Origin: Ligustrum vulgare
Lineage: Eukaryota > Streptophyta > Magnoliopsida > Lamiales > Oleaceae
Direction: 5' to 3'
NCBI GenBank assembly: GCA_963555705.1
Contig: OY743184.1
Span: 21,729,859 to 21,793,858, forward strand
DNA length: 64,000 nucleotides
Shown: positions 23,401 through 34,283 of the stretch, piece after piece
Layout of the letters: the number at the start of each line of letters is the position of its first letter
Numbering within the stretch: position 1 is the stretch's first letter
The notes under the pieces: generated by a model
Told to the model about the DNA's origin: nothing
The model's input: only the letters and a program-made list of their open reading frames with translations
Databases searched by the model: none
Position numbers and translations under genes: made by a program

Positions 23401-23595
23401 ACATAAACTTTGATTTAGTGGTTGGCCTCCACAATCTGGTTGAGAATACTAATGAAAAAGTACTTTTTTCTTTTTAATAATTGAAACCATTTCTTTTTTC
23501 GCTTTTCTTTCTCTTACCAGATCTCCAATTCATTTTTTTTTAAAATTGTTTCACTGGAAATCGGTCATTGAACAACATAATTTTTTGATCGATTT
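20481..23595. other. Non-coding interior of the Tat-like element
   Basis: No gag, pol or other known domain found. Short frames at 21499-21759 (+) and 21797-21477 (-) cover the same bases and have no motif. Composition is more balanced than the arrays, so captured host sequence is possible but not shown. Confidence 0.5.
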
Positions 23596-23613
23596 CTCAC
23601 AATCGGCGCTAAT
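23596..23613 (-). other. Primer-binding site of the Tat-like element
   Basis: The minus strand reads TTAGCGCCGATTGTGAGA next to the LTR, a decayed form of the TTGGCGCC...TGTGGGAA site at 6027. It fixes the antisense orientation. Confidence 0.65.
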
Positions 23614-24394
23614 TGTTTCGGTAATTTTTCGGACATTTGCGAGCAAGATCAAAAGTTGGTATTTTATTGAAGAAGATGATCCAAGCCTCCAAAGAACCTG
23701 CAAAAAAGGCTGTGAGGTATGCTCTCGTCGCTCCTCCGATGTAAGAATTAGTTTTTTGTGGAAGGAAAAATAATATAAAGAATATTCAAGAACTTATGTA
23801 AATATAAATATGTGCGTTTGTCTCTTATTATTAACGAAGGAGACCTATTTATAAGACCTGAAATGAGTCTTCACATCATAGTAGGAGATGAATTCTTAAT
23901 TAAAAGAAGTTATCTTACAAAAGAATAATCCTTAAGTGAATTGGATTTTCTTTTAAGTAAAGAGAGCTCAATTAGGTCGTTACCTTGATTTTCTAGGGTG
24001 TAAAGCCCAAGACATAGCCCATTAAAATGTTTTAAGGTTAGGACTTGCCCATTACAAGACCACGACGCCTTTATGAATAGATGGACTCATATGTCGAGCT
24101 TATGCTTATTCCATAATTATTGGGAATGTCAAGAGTTAGGTCGGGCTATAAGGCCAGACTTGGACTTGTCCAAAAGGAATATATCGGCCATTTGCATGAA
24201 TTTAATATCAATCATTTATTAAAACCCTGCTTTTTACATACCTCGGAATTTATGCTGATCTTTGTGAATGAGATCAGCCTAAAGTATGACCTTGGGCCAC
24301 AGAAAAGGTCGGTCCAAAGTATGACATTGGACCTCAAGCATAAATGTAAATAGTAATATTATGATAATGGAATGACCAGAAAATATACCGATCA
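23614..24394 (-). repeat. 5' LTR of the Tat-like element
   Basis: 781 bp, TGTTTCGGT...ACCGATCA on the plus strand. A minus-strand TATAAATA (23846-23853) gives a plausible promoter. The matching place in the other LTR (near 17532) reads TTATAATT and has lost it. Confidence 0.8.
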
Positions 24395-25390
24395 GTGACT
24401 ATGACCATAATTTATATTATTGTGAAACAATAAAATATTTTTAAATATTTAAATAATAATTAGTTATGATCTGATTTTTGAATTAATATATTAAATTTCT
24501 TAGGTTTGAAGATGTGTATTTTAAAAACTTTAGTTATGTATTCTTCCTTTCACACGTCTATCATTTATAAAAAAAAATTACTCAGCCCGTGTTTATTAAC
24601 CATTATTTGGAATTCATTTTTTACAGTATTCATTTTCAATTATACATTCACACCTAAAATATTCTGAATGTAAACACAAGTTTTTTCCTACTTTTTTAAT
24701 AACGCATTCTCCTAAAAATCACTATTAAAAAACTCATTCTTGAAAAATGGTTATCAAGCATGGCTCAAATTATTTGGAAATTTAAGAAATTTTCAATATT
24801 AAAATGCCAATTTCTAAGTGTAAAAGATCTGTATTTTTAAAAAAAATAAAACGTGATTAAGCGGTAAGACCAACTTTAAGCTTTAGCAAGCTTAAGTGAG
24901 CTTAGTCGAAGACTAGTGTAAAAAAGCATGGTAAGCAGCAAGAGTAAGTTTCGTGCATAAACATCGCTTAAAGGAGGCCAAACGAGTTTTTTTAGAATTG
25001 TTAAAAACAATAAATAACAATTTAAAACACGTTGAGATCACATAATGTAAAAAAGTTAACGGCTTAAAACACCAATAACTCAAACTTTGACACATTTTTT
25101 TTTGCACTATGCACATTATATAGTATTCCAATTTATCCATTGTTTGGCGAATAATAAAATCAATTTTTTAGTAGATTTTGATGGAAGTTGGTGAAATGTG
25201 TATTAAAAAGTTGTAAGTCCTATGAAATATGTGATTAAAATTAATTATTGACCTAAACTTATATTAAATTTTGATTTTTAATCAATATCAAACGGGGCTT
25301 TATACTTAAATTTTGCCTTGTATATATTATGAATCATGCGGTGATCCATATTTTTTATTTGAGGTTTTGATGACATGATATGGCATGGCA
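24395..25390. other. Gene-free AT-rich flank
   Basis: Continues the TTTGTGAC-type target, then holds a MITE (24585-24765). From about 24840 to 25320 the sequence is unassigned, with no convincing reading frame. It ends at the target duplication of the second hAT MITE (25383-25390). Confidence 0.5.
24585..24765. mobile_element. Candidate TIR MITE
   Basis: Imperfect inverted ends: AGCCCGTGTTTATTAACCATT at the left and, inverted from the right, AGCCATGCTTGATAACCATT. It is about 181 bp, AT-rich and non-coding. No clean target duplication was found, so the exact ends are uncertain. Confidence 0.55.
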
Positions 25391-25658
25391 TAGGGTTGCA
25401 AGTTGGATTGGAAAATTCGATTCCGTTTCAAATTTTTTTCCAAAAAAATCCGATTCTGACTGATTCGAAATCCGAAACTTCTGAATTCCGAAATTTTTCG
25501 AAAAAATTGGATTGAAATTTTAACGAGTTTCAAAATTCCAAAAATTTCGAAGTATTCCGAACATTTTTCGATTCGAAAATTCTGATTTTTTGGGAATAAA
25601 TTCCGTTTTTTTTTTGGGTATTTACATTACAATTAATAATATAAAATCTAAGAAAGTA

Positions 25659-26039
25659 AAAAGGCTTTGACGCAGGGAGATGGATGTGAGATTGTGAAAG
25701 AAGATTCTAGCAAGTGATTGACTAATTAAGGAGTTCCAGTCGAAACAGAAACGAGTTAGCTCAGGGCATGAAATAAAATAGATAAGAAAGGCGATTTCGT
25801 CCCATAATGAGTAGGTGGAGTTGAATCTATTGAATTTTGGAAGGCTCAGGTTTGTGGTATTTTCCTTCCTTTACCTTTAGGCTCAGGTCAGGTAGAAGCA
25901 TAGAAAGAAGACAGTCTAGATAGCATCTCGGGGCAAAGCAAAACTCATCCATGAAAATGCCGGTGATAGCTAATCCTGTCCTAATCTCACAAAGAAAAAA
26001 GGTGAATCAATGAGATAATTCTATTGGTTGGTTATTGAG
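25659..26039. other. Foreign insert of about 380 bp in the hAT MITE
   Basis: Copy 1 of the MITE lacks this block. Its composition is less AT-rich than the MITE around it. It has no long reading frame, terminal repeats or clear target duplication. Origin unknown; organelle DNA or a double-strand-break filler are possibilities. Confidence 0.55.
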
Positions 26040-26643
26040 CAATTAATAATATTAAATTATTATTAACATGAGATTGATCATATGACTGACAGGTAGCACT
26101 TTTACTTAGTGCTAAAAAAAAAAAAATTGAAAAAGAGAGAAAAACACTTCAATTTAGCATATGATTTTAAGTTGGGTAAATTAGTGGTGAAAAATATTTC
26201 ACGTCAGATATAATAAAAGGTTCAACTTAAATTAAAAGTTCAAAATGTGTTGTCAGTTGTGGTATCACAAAGTTTGCTTTACTAATTCACTATTTGTGTG
26301 ATCATTAGGTTTGGACTTTAGAACGTGGCAGTTGACACTGTTTGTTTACTAGAAAATAAATTTTTGAAGCAAAAATGTTAGATCTACATGAAGTTCTAAG
26401 ATGAAAAAGTGCAAGAATTGTAACGTTGTTATCCTTGTTTACTTTTATTTTTGTTGGATCTTAAAGGAAAAACTTATGTTAAATCTATTTATAGATGTTA
26501 TATTGTTATCTTTTGTGATTTGTAGCTTTAATTATACTTTTTGACTAGTTAAAATTTTGAACTCATTTAATCTCAGACATTCAATTCCCCGAATTTCTTT
26601 TTTTATATACTTAAAATTATTATAAATCTTGATAAAATATTAT

Positions 26644-26821
26644 GAGCCCATTTGGTAACGGAAAAATTTTCACCTCGACTTTTCAAACTCAATCTCAACC
26701 ATCCATTATTAGTCAAACCCACAATTTTTTTACTATTCAAACATTTTTAAATCACACATCCACAAAAAAAATAAAAAAATAAAAAACAAAAATCAAAATT
26801 TTCACATTACCAAACATGCTC
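26644..26821. mobile_element. Small TIR MITE inside hAT MITE copy 2
   Basis: Ends GAGCCCATTTGGTAACG and, inverted, GAGCATGTTTGGTAATG. TAT stands on both sides (26641-26643, 26822-26824). It is 178 bp and absent from MITE copy 1. PIF/Harbinger-like by its ends, though TAT is not the usual TWA target. Confidence 0.65.
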
Positions 26822-26896
26822 TATATATTGGAAATTTCTGAAATTTTCGAATTTTGATTTTGAATGAAGTTTGTGTATTTCGAAAATTTTGGAACG

Positions 26897-27882
26897 TGTT
26901 GATTGATCCAACCTCGCAAGACACAAAGTAATCGAGATTAATCAATAATACAGCAGAAGAAAATAATATGATTAGCACGTGATTGAATCAATATATAAAC
27001 AATATAACAAGGCATGTAAAAAACTCCCTTTTCATCAACTTAGCCGACTGCAGAGGATGAAAACGAGGGCTCAAAATTCAGCCCAATCCCCACAATGGTA
27101 ACACCACTACACGGCTAGAGAACACTCCAAGACAACCCCCCAAACTGGTCAAGACCCACTGCCAAACACACCTCCCACACAATACAAACCGGGCTGCACA
27201 ACGAGGAACCACCACAAGGCCGAACACAGGGCTGCACAGTTGAACCACAAAGGAACCGAACAAAGGGCTGCACAAAGAGACCCAATAGGGACCGGCCACA
27301 ACAGAAAGGACCAAAAGCACAGCAATAAAGTGATCACAGCAAGAGCCAAAACGCAGGCTCACAGCAAGAAGAAGTACACGGTCACAAGCAAGAACCAAGC
27401 ACACAACACTCGGCCACAACAGCAAGAACCGAACAAAGGGAAGACGGCTCACGGTCTCAACCCACAAAGGGAAGAGAAGAACCAGTCAAGAAAGGGAGAG
27501 AAGGCAGCCGTTTCACCAAGAAAGGAAGAGAATATCGAGTTCTCACGTAGAGGAAAGGGAGCCGCACCGAGAGAGTGGAGAGGAAATGTCGAGAGAGTGA
27601 TCTAACGAGCCAAAGGGGGGGGGTGTGGGTAGATATAGGTTTAGGGTTTAATTAGGGAGGCCCTAATTAAATGGGTCGTCTCCGAAGCCTACCCATCGAG
27701 CAACAGGGTCGAGACCCAATTAAAGCCTCGACGTGGGCAGTAAATCTCTTAGCGCGTGTGCTGCCTAATTGTGGAGATTGGGCAATACTTCGATCATGGG
27801 CCGAGGGCCTACGAAGCTTAAAATCCGACACTGTGTATTATCATTGCCCCTGAGGTTTGATTGGGACCAAAAAATCCCAGCA
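26897..27882 (-). repeat. 3' LTR of the gag-only Copia element
   Basis: Plus-strand ends TGTTGATTG...CCCAGCA; the right end is mutated from the TCAACA seen in the other LTR. The parallel 121-codon frames inside each LTR are copies of LTR sequence, not genes. Confidence 0.85.
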
Positions 27883-28987
27883 AACCTCCACCTTGGTTCC
27901 AATCGAACCTGCAACACCAAAACACCTAGTTCATTAGTTGCACAAAACAGTTCCAAATGAATTAGAACTCAACATACCTTTTCCAATGTTTCACGTTAGA
28001 AACATATCCCATACCTGCTAACAGTACTCACCAAAGGGCTAAGGTAAAACCCAAGAATACACTAAATCATAGCGAGGCAAACTATGTATTTATATCACAT
28101 TAGCAAGTAATACAACTTTAGAAAAACAACACATGCTTTCTAAAGACAAATGTAAACAAATTACATTTCCACACGAGTCAATCAAGAGCATTTAATAACA
28201 CAAAGTTATAGGTGGCTCCACAAATGCGATAAGAGCACATCAAAGGTAAACCACAAATCTTTTCACCAAGTTCACATAAAGAACATAACACCAAGTTAAT
28301 CAAACATGGTCAATACAAACAACAGATGCAAATGAGCCCCAAGAAAAGATATAATCACAATTACCTCATTCCAAAACCGATGTAGCTCTCCTCTCATCGC
28401 CATCTATGCTCACTAGACTACTCAACAATCATACCTAACTGGTAAACTACTAAGATCCTAAGATAATGGATGTACCTCTATCACAACCTCACCACTAGAA
28501 GTTAAACCTCAACTCTCCACCTCACCTAGAGATAATAGGAGCGTCCTCCACCTAATCGAGATCCTCACAGATAGAGTTTAACAAGACATTTGACAACCTC
28601 ACCTCTCATGATCTACATGTCAAAAACACACATCCCCTAGCATGTCACCAAATACACTCTTAGGCATCTAGTCCAACCTTACCAGCTAACCCTCACTTCT
28701 AACATAATTATTGAATACCCATCCCACCAAGGGAACGACATCTGACACCTATTGTGAGAACACACATAGTATCAAAACCTCACACCAAAACTCAACCACC
28801 ATGCATGTAACCATGTTATACACAACATAACATATCACACTCAAATTCATGCAAATGTTCAAATCAATACAAATGAAATGCAACATAAGAAAAAGCAACC
28901 AAATTAAGTGACCACACATGCAAAAGGGTAAAAAATCAATCAGATGCACACAATAATTTAGTAGAAACTGCAAGTGAGATAAGAGCA
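27883..28987. other. Non-coding 3' part of the gag-only Copia element
   Basis: No protease, integrase or reverse-transcriptase motif in any frame. The block follows the gag stop in element direction and ends at a purine-rich minus-strand stretch (AAGGTGGAGGTT) beside the 3' LTR. Confidence 0.6.
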
Positions 28988-29944
28988 TCAATAAACTCCA
29001 CTCGGATCACCTTCCGAGTAAGTAACTATATTGACCCCATTTCTATCCCCATCTCCTATTTTGTTTTTCTCTCCAGGGCAGTCTCTCTCATAATGGCCAG
29101 ACCTACCACAACCATAGAACTTTCTTCCCTTCGCCTTACCCTGTAACTTAAAACTACTTCCACCCTTCCATCTATCACCCTCATGGTTTGAGTCACCTCT
29201 GTTTTTACCACGTACACCTCGCATCATATGGATCTCACCACTACCACCCCTCACATCTCTTTCAGCTTTCACCTTCCTCTGCCTACTTTTCAAGGAATCA
29301 ATGACAATTTCAGGTGTAAGAGTATCCCTCCCATATTTTATAGCATTCTTAACCTCTTTATAAGTGTCAGGAATAGCATTTAACAATATAACAGCTTTAT
29401 ATTCTTTGGGTACCTTTTCACCACAGTTAGTGATGTCTTGCACAAGTTTATTAAAGACATCCAAGTTGTCATCTAAGTCCTTAGAGGGATCAATTTTGAA
29501 ACTGGAAAAACTTTCAAGCAAGTAAAGCTTATTAGGAGTAGACTTTGACACATAAAGTTCTTCCAATTTGTCCCAAAGTTCTTTAGTGGTATCATGTTTA
29601 CCCACTTTACGCAAAACAGAGTCAGATAGATGCAAAATGATAGAAGTGTATGCGAGTTCATCAAAATCCTTTTTCTCATCAGCAGTCACAGTATTTGGGA
29701 AAGAATTATCAATAACTTTTGAAATCTTTTGTTGTACCAAAATACCTTTCATTTTCTGTTGCCATATAGAAAAATCACCTTTACCATCGAAGATGTTCAG
29801 TTCAAAACGGTGTGCACAAATAAGAAGCACACAATGCAATATAATAGTGCAACAAGCAAAATAATCACAAAAGATATCACAAGACAAACAGCTATGAAAA
29901 AACACAGGTAATGTCAAACAATTCCTATAACTAGCAACAGGCAA
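28988..29944 (-). CDS. Copia Gag protein (UBN2 family), intact frame
   Basis: 318 codons without a stop. From about residue 46 it reads like Copia Gag: an FELNIFDGKGDF start, a QQKMKGIL segment, an ELWDKLEELY helix and a VILLNAIPD segment. A basic Arg/Gly-rich linker and a zinc knuckle near residue 285 follow. The knuckle reads KFYGCGRSGHYERDC, so the first cysteine of CX2CX4HX4C is Phe. Residues 1-45 are hydrophobic and Cys-rich and look like translated leader, so the true start may be further in. Gag would build the particle. Pol functions would have to come from another Copia element. Confidence 0.85.
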   Translation of the reverse strand: MPVASYRNCLTLPVFFHSCLSCDIFCDYFACCTIILHCVLLICAHRFELNIFDGKGDFSIWQQKMKGILVQQKISKVIDNSFPNTVTADEKKDFDELAYTSIILHLSDSVLRKVGKHDTTKELWDKLEELYVSKSTPNKLYLLESFSSFKIDPSKDLDDNLDVFNKLVQDITNCGEKVPKEYKAVILLNAIPDTYKEVKNAIKYGRDTLTPEIVIDSLKSRQRKVKAERDVRGGSGEIHMMRGVRGKNRGDSNHEGDRWKGGSSFKLQGKAKGRKFYGCGRSGHYERDCPGEKNKIGDGDRNGVNIVTYSEGDPSGVY

Positions 29945-30334
29945 CCGAAAGCCTAATGGTCACCCCATACGATGACCTGCTATTACTGAAATTTAAGAGT
30001 TTCAGCCAATTTACCAGAACGGACCTTTTCTGAGTCCGTAATATGGAGAGATGCGAAATTATTTATCGTTTTATGTTTTGCAATTAGCCAATTTTGAAGC
30101 GTAAATCAGCACAAAGCTCGAGAACCTCCAAAATAGGGCCTAACCAACAAACAACGATAAAACACCGATTAAACGATAATTTTCAATCACAAAGAATTTG
30201 AAAATATAATTGGAACAAAATAATTTCGAACGACAAAAACAAAACTAATTTTCAGGTAATGAAAATTAAATCAGGGAAATAGAAAACTCAATGAGTTCCA
30301 ATGTCGATTCAATTCAGCCAATCAAGCCACCAAG

Positions 30335-30346
30335 GCTCTGATACCA
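30335..30346 (-). other. Primer-binding site of the gag-only Copia element
   Basis: The minus strand reads TGGTATCAGAGC, an exact tRNA-Met type site, two bases inside the 5' LTR. Confidence 0.9.
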
Positions 30347-30348
30347 AT

Positions 30349-31332
30349 TGTTGATTGATCCAACCTCGCAAGACACAAAGTAATCGAGATTAATCAATAA
30401 TACAGCGAAAGAAAATAATATGATTAGCACGTGATTGAATCAATACATAAACAATATAACAAGGCAAGTAAAAAACTCCCTTTTCATCAACTTAGCCGAT
30501 CGCAGAGGATGAAAACGAGGGCTCAAAATTCAGCCCAATTCCCACAATGATAACACCACTACACGGCTAGAGAACACTCCAAGACAACCCCCCAAACCGG
30601 TCAAGACCCACTGCCAAACACACCTCCCACACAATACAAACCGGGCTGCACAACGAGGAACCACCACAAGGCCGAACACAGGGCTGCACAGTTGAACCAC
30701 AAAGGAACCGAACAAAGGGCTGCACAAAGAGACCCAATAGGGACTGGCCACAACAGCAAGGACCAAAACCACAGCAATAAAGTGATCACAGCAAGAGCCA
30801 AAATGCAGGCTCACAGAAAGAAGAAGTACACGGTCACAAGCAAGAACCAAGCACACAACACTCGGCCACAACAGCAAGAACCGAACAAAGGGAAGACGGC
30901 TCACGGTCTCAACCCACGAAGGGATGAGAAGAACCAGTCAAGAAAGGGAGAGAGGGCAGCCGTTTCACCAAGAAAGGAAGAGAATATCGGGTTCTCACGT
31001 AGAGGAAAGGGAGCCGCACCGAGAGAGTGGAGAGGAAATGTCGAGAGAGTGATCTAACGAGCCAAAGGGGGGGTTTGGGTAGATATAGGTTTAGGGTTTA
31101 ATTAGGGAAGCCCTAATTAAATGGGTCGTCTCCGAAGCCTACCCATCGAGCAACAGGATCGAGACCCAATTAAAGCCTCGACGTGGGCAGTAAATCTCTT
31201 ATCGCGTGGGCTGCCTAATTGTGGAGATTGGGCAATACTTCGATCATGGGCCGAGGGCCTACGAAGCTTAAAATTCGACACTGTGTATTATCATTGCCCC
31301 CGAGGTTTGATTGGGACCAAAAAATCTCAACA
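30349..31332 (-). repeat. 5' LTR of the gag-only Copia element
   Basis: 984 bp with plus-strand ends TGTTGATTG...TCTCAACA. It differs from its partner at only scattered positions, such as a shorter G run near 31067. Confidence 0.88.
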
Positions 31333-31427
31333 GAATGAAATTTGGAACAACATTTTGATTTCGAAATTTTTTGGAACAAAATTTGGAACATTTATTTCCG
31401 ATCCATTTCGTCCGAAAAACACCCCTA

Positions 31428-31978
31428 TCATGGCATGATAAAGAAGACTCGAGTGGACTGTGATGTGAAGAAAATATAAAGCTATAAATGAGCAGTTAAA
31501 TTTGTGTTCAACCGTGGAGAAAATAAAAATAGATTAAAGATTCTTTTGTGGACATTCTTTACCTAACATATCTTATTTCAATTCTTGCAATTTTCATATT
31601 CCTCATGAATTATTGGATTAGGATAGTTTCTACAACACATTTGTCTAGATTTATTATTTAATGATCTCTCTTTCACTTTATGTTGCAATATACACATTTA
31701 TTTATATACCCAATAAAAGAAAATGACGAGGAAATGTCGAATCTAGACATAATGAAAGGTCGTAATCCTAGATAATCTAACATTAACCAAGATATGATTG
31801 TTGAAATCTAGTAATGACGAAGACATTATGGAAAAGTTTTAATTGTTCAAGAAGAATGCCAGCGAGATGTAAGTAATGCACGAGATCAGGGAAACATGAT
31901 CTAGCAATTAATGATTTGTTTCTCTTTTTTATATTTATTAAGTATATGTTTGGCTACTTTGTTATAAATATATATATA
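31428..31978. other. Gene-free flank between hAT MITE and LINE
   Basis: AT-rich, with no gene or repeat recognised. It ends in a short TA run that meets the LINE tail. Confidence 0.5.
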
Positions 31979-32399
31979 TTTTTTTGAAAGTATAAAATAA
32001 GGAAACAAATTCAAAACATCACCCTCGAACTACCCTCCTCCGCAATCCAGTCAGAAAGGAAGAGAGGCAGCTTACAAGTCTAGAAAGTGCTAGAACAAGA
32101 AACACAAGCAAAACTGGCAAACTTATGGACTATCACATTCCTATCTCTAGGTATATGACAATAAGAACCACAATTTCCAACGAAAAGAAACTCACGAATC
32201 TCCCGAATAAATGGAGTGATGGACTCCAAAGGATCCTCTTTAATTATACCATGCACCACCCTCAAGGAATATCTTTCAACACGTTTAATAGTAAAACAAT
32301 TGTCAATTGCGAATTGCAGACCCTCTCGCATGGCTAAAGCCTCGGCAATATCTGGTGATACTATACCTCTCCTACGTACTACAAAAGCTCCGTGCACAC
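31979..32399 (-). pseudogene. LINE RNase H C-terminal half and 3' tail
   Basis: The minus-strand frame 32421-32080 carries the LINE-type RNase H end: an EALAMREGLQFAID segment, an SLRVVH segment and a final HIPRDRN motif with a following helix. The frame's first residues come from the neighbouring LTR and are not LINE. The first half of the domain lies at 38090-38190, beyond the Athila insertion. Downstream, the 3' end is non-coding and ends in a short A tail near 31979. The enzyme would have degraded RNA in the RNA-DNA hybrid during target-primed reverse transcription. Confidence 0.78.
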
Positions 32400-34040
32400 T
32401 GTTAAGTGCATTTTTATACACTTTTTATACCTTTAAACTAGCATATTTTGGAATATATTGAGCAAATATCTACTAATTCATGCATATTTTGTGTTTAAAT
32501 AGGTTAATGTCCAAGTTCGAGGCTAAAAATTACAAAATGAGTGAAGATTCTGCTGAAATTCCAAGTTTGGGGACCATTTTGTCACTTTCGGGAAGTCTTG
32601 TACGAGCTGCGCAATTAAACGAGGGACCAAGTTGCAAGATTTCAAAAGTTGAAGGGCCAAAAGTGCAATTTTAGAAGGACCTACTTGATAGAAATATGAA
32701 GATTTGGGGACTAAATTGCTCAAGATTAAAAGATGGAGAACTTAATGGCAATTATGAAAGGGACTTAGCTACAAAACCACCCTCCAGTTGAGCCACGCGA
32801 CAAGTCGTGAACACGATTTGGACCTCAAAACAGACCCGAGACAAAGCTGGTGGTCAGAAGTGAACAGCGCGGTAATAAAAAATTAAAAAAAAAAAAAAAA
32901 GAATTTCTTTTCGGGCCTGACCGGGTCAACCCGGCCGACTCGGTTCGGTCCAGAATGCTGAAATACGCGGATCCTTGAAAGTTTGGGGGGGGTTTGGACC
33001 ATTTTGGAGGTAGTATAAATAGGTTTCATCTCCATTCTATTAGGGTTAGGTTTTAATCTTGTCCCTTTCACTTTTCTTGTATTTTTCTTTTGATTTTTGC
33101 TCTTTAATTCTTGTAGTTTAATGTTTTAAGTTAAGAAATTATTGTGTTTCACTTGTTTTTCCTTATTTCCAAGCTTGTTAATGTTGTTGTTTTCACCTTT
33201 TATCTAAGAACCCATTGCATTTATGATACATTTATGGTATTATGAGTTGAGTTGTTGAGAATATTAATATATGGTAGAGGAATTTAATTCGAAGTAAAGA
33301 AATACTTGAGCATTTATTCCAAAACCCTACTAAAAAGGGAATTTTCTTTATTACCTTGTTTTTAATCTTTATTTAGAGTATTGTTGATGTGTTTATGTGG
33401 TTTTTTAAATGTTGTTGTTGTTTTATTATGGGTAAATGTTATTGTGTTGGAATGTTTGATTAGTTTAATTTTATTTAAGCATTTTAAGTAGTTTTTAGAT
33501 TTTGGGTATTTATGTTTATGTGTTTATGATTATGAATGTTGTTTTAGGTTTTTGTAACTTTTAAATGTTTGTTACTATTTTAAGTTGTAATTGGAATTTA
33601 CTACACAAGCTAGGTGATTTTAAAATTTTCCATGTAATTTAGTTGATTAATTAACTATCACTAATTGATTTTTGAAAAGAAGAAATTACTATAGTTATGA
33701 AAACCAAATTCACTTTGTTTTATGTTATGTAACTTATTTTAATTATCTAGTTTATATTTTCATCAAGTTATTTAGATTAATTATTTTTATTCTAAGTTTC
33801 ATGTTGTTATCTATTTGTTTTAGTTAACTAGTTTACATATTGTCATGTTTCTTATTTGTGTCACTTAGTTAGTAATTCACCACCAAATTTTTATGTTATT
33901 TGACTTTTCTTTTAAAATGAAATCAATTATTTTAGTTACAAATCAATCAATCCTCGTGGGTACGATAACCCGGACTTCTCTAGTCCACTTTACTACTTGA
34001 ACGCGAACCGTGCACTTGCGGTATACGATTTTAGCAAACA
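32400..34040 (+). repeat. 5' LTR of the Athila-type element
   Basis: Starts TGTTAAGTGC and ends TTTTAGCAAACA. It contains a poly-A run near 32881-32899 and a TATA box at 33014. The last 160 bp recur at 37923-38084. Confidence 0.88.
33014..33020 (+). promoter_or_regulatory. TATA box in the Athila-type LTR
   Basis: TATAAAT followed by AGG, about 1 kb before the LTR end, in the sense orientation. Plausible core promoter. Confidence 0.5.
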
Positions 34041-34044
34041 AGTT

Positions 34045-34064
34045 TTTGGCGCCGTTACCGGGGA
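34045..34064 (+). other. Primer-binding site complementary to tRNA-Asp
   Basis: TGGCGCCGTTACCGGGGATT matches the 3' end of plant tRNA-Asp with one change (A for G). It stands four bases after the LTR, as is usual for Athila elements. Confidence 0.82.
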
Positions 34065-34283
34065 TTGATTTTATTTGTACTAAATGCATTGATTTTTGTT
34101 AATTGAATTGTCTTCTCATTCTCATCTCTTTCTTCTTTTTATTTTCATTTTCTAGGTACTCTTGTCTTGTTTATGCAACAATGTTCGACTTGGGACATTC
34201 TTCCAATTGATCCCGAACGAACTTTTAGGAGGAGGATTAGGGAAAGAAGAGAAAAAGTTGAATAACAAAGAATACAAGGCAAT

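Larger units (their letters stand above)
16683..24394 (-). mobile_element. Non-coding Tat-like LTR element (LARD type), antisense
   Basis: LTRs at 16683-18074 (holding a MITE) and 23614-24394 share sequence over their length. The flanks GTAAC (16678-16682) and GTGAC (24395-24399) are a 5-bp duplication with one change, and the target repeat continues across. An antisense Gypsy primer site abuts the right LTR, so the element reads right to left. Its roughly 5.5-kb interior has no gag or pol motif in any frame, which fits a large retrotransposon derivative moved by a Tat partner such as the one at 5452. Long tandem arrays lie next to the 3' LTR. Confidence 0.8.
26897..31332 (-). mobile_element. 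Gag-only Copia retrotransposon (TR-GAG-like), antisense
   Basis: Two LTRs of 986 and 984 bp (26897-27882 and 30349-31332) enclose 2.5 kb. Flanks GAACG (26892-26896) and GAATG (31333-31337) are a target duplication with one CpG transition. The tRNA-Met primer site abuts the right LTR in antisense, and a purine-rich stretch abuts the left LTR. The only coding region is an intact gag. The 1.1 kb between gag and the 3' LTR has no pol motif. Described plant TR-GAG elements have this layout, and the high LTR similarity argues for a fairly recent insertion. Confidence 0.88.
25391..31427. mobile_element. hAT-type MITE, copy 2, swollen by nested insertions
   Basis: Starts TAGGGTTGCAAGTTGG and ends CACCCCTA like copy 1 at 16787. 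Flanks GCATGGCA (25383-25390) and TCATGGCA (31428-31435) match at 7 of 8. Insertions at 25659-26039, 26644-26821 and 26897-31332 account for most of the length. The rest aligns with copy 1 piecewise. Confidence 0.82.

Noticed and set aside
27078..31057. Pairs of parallel 120-130 codon frames near 27078-27605 and 30530-31057
   Set aside because: They are the same sequence twice because they lie in the two LTRs of the gag-only Copia element. No known domain, and frames on both strands overlap.
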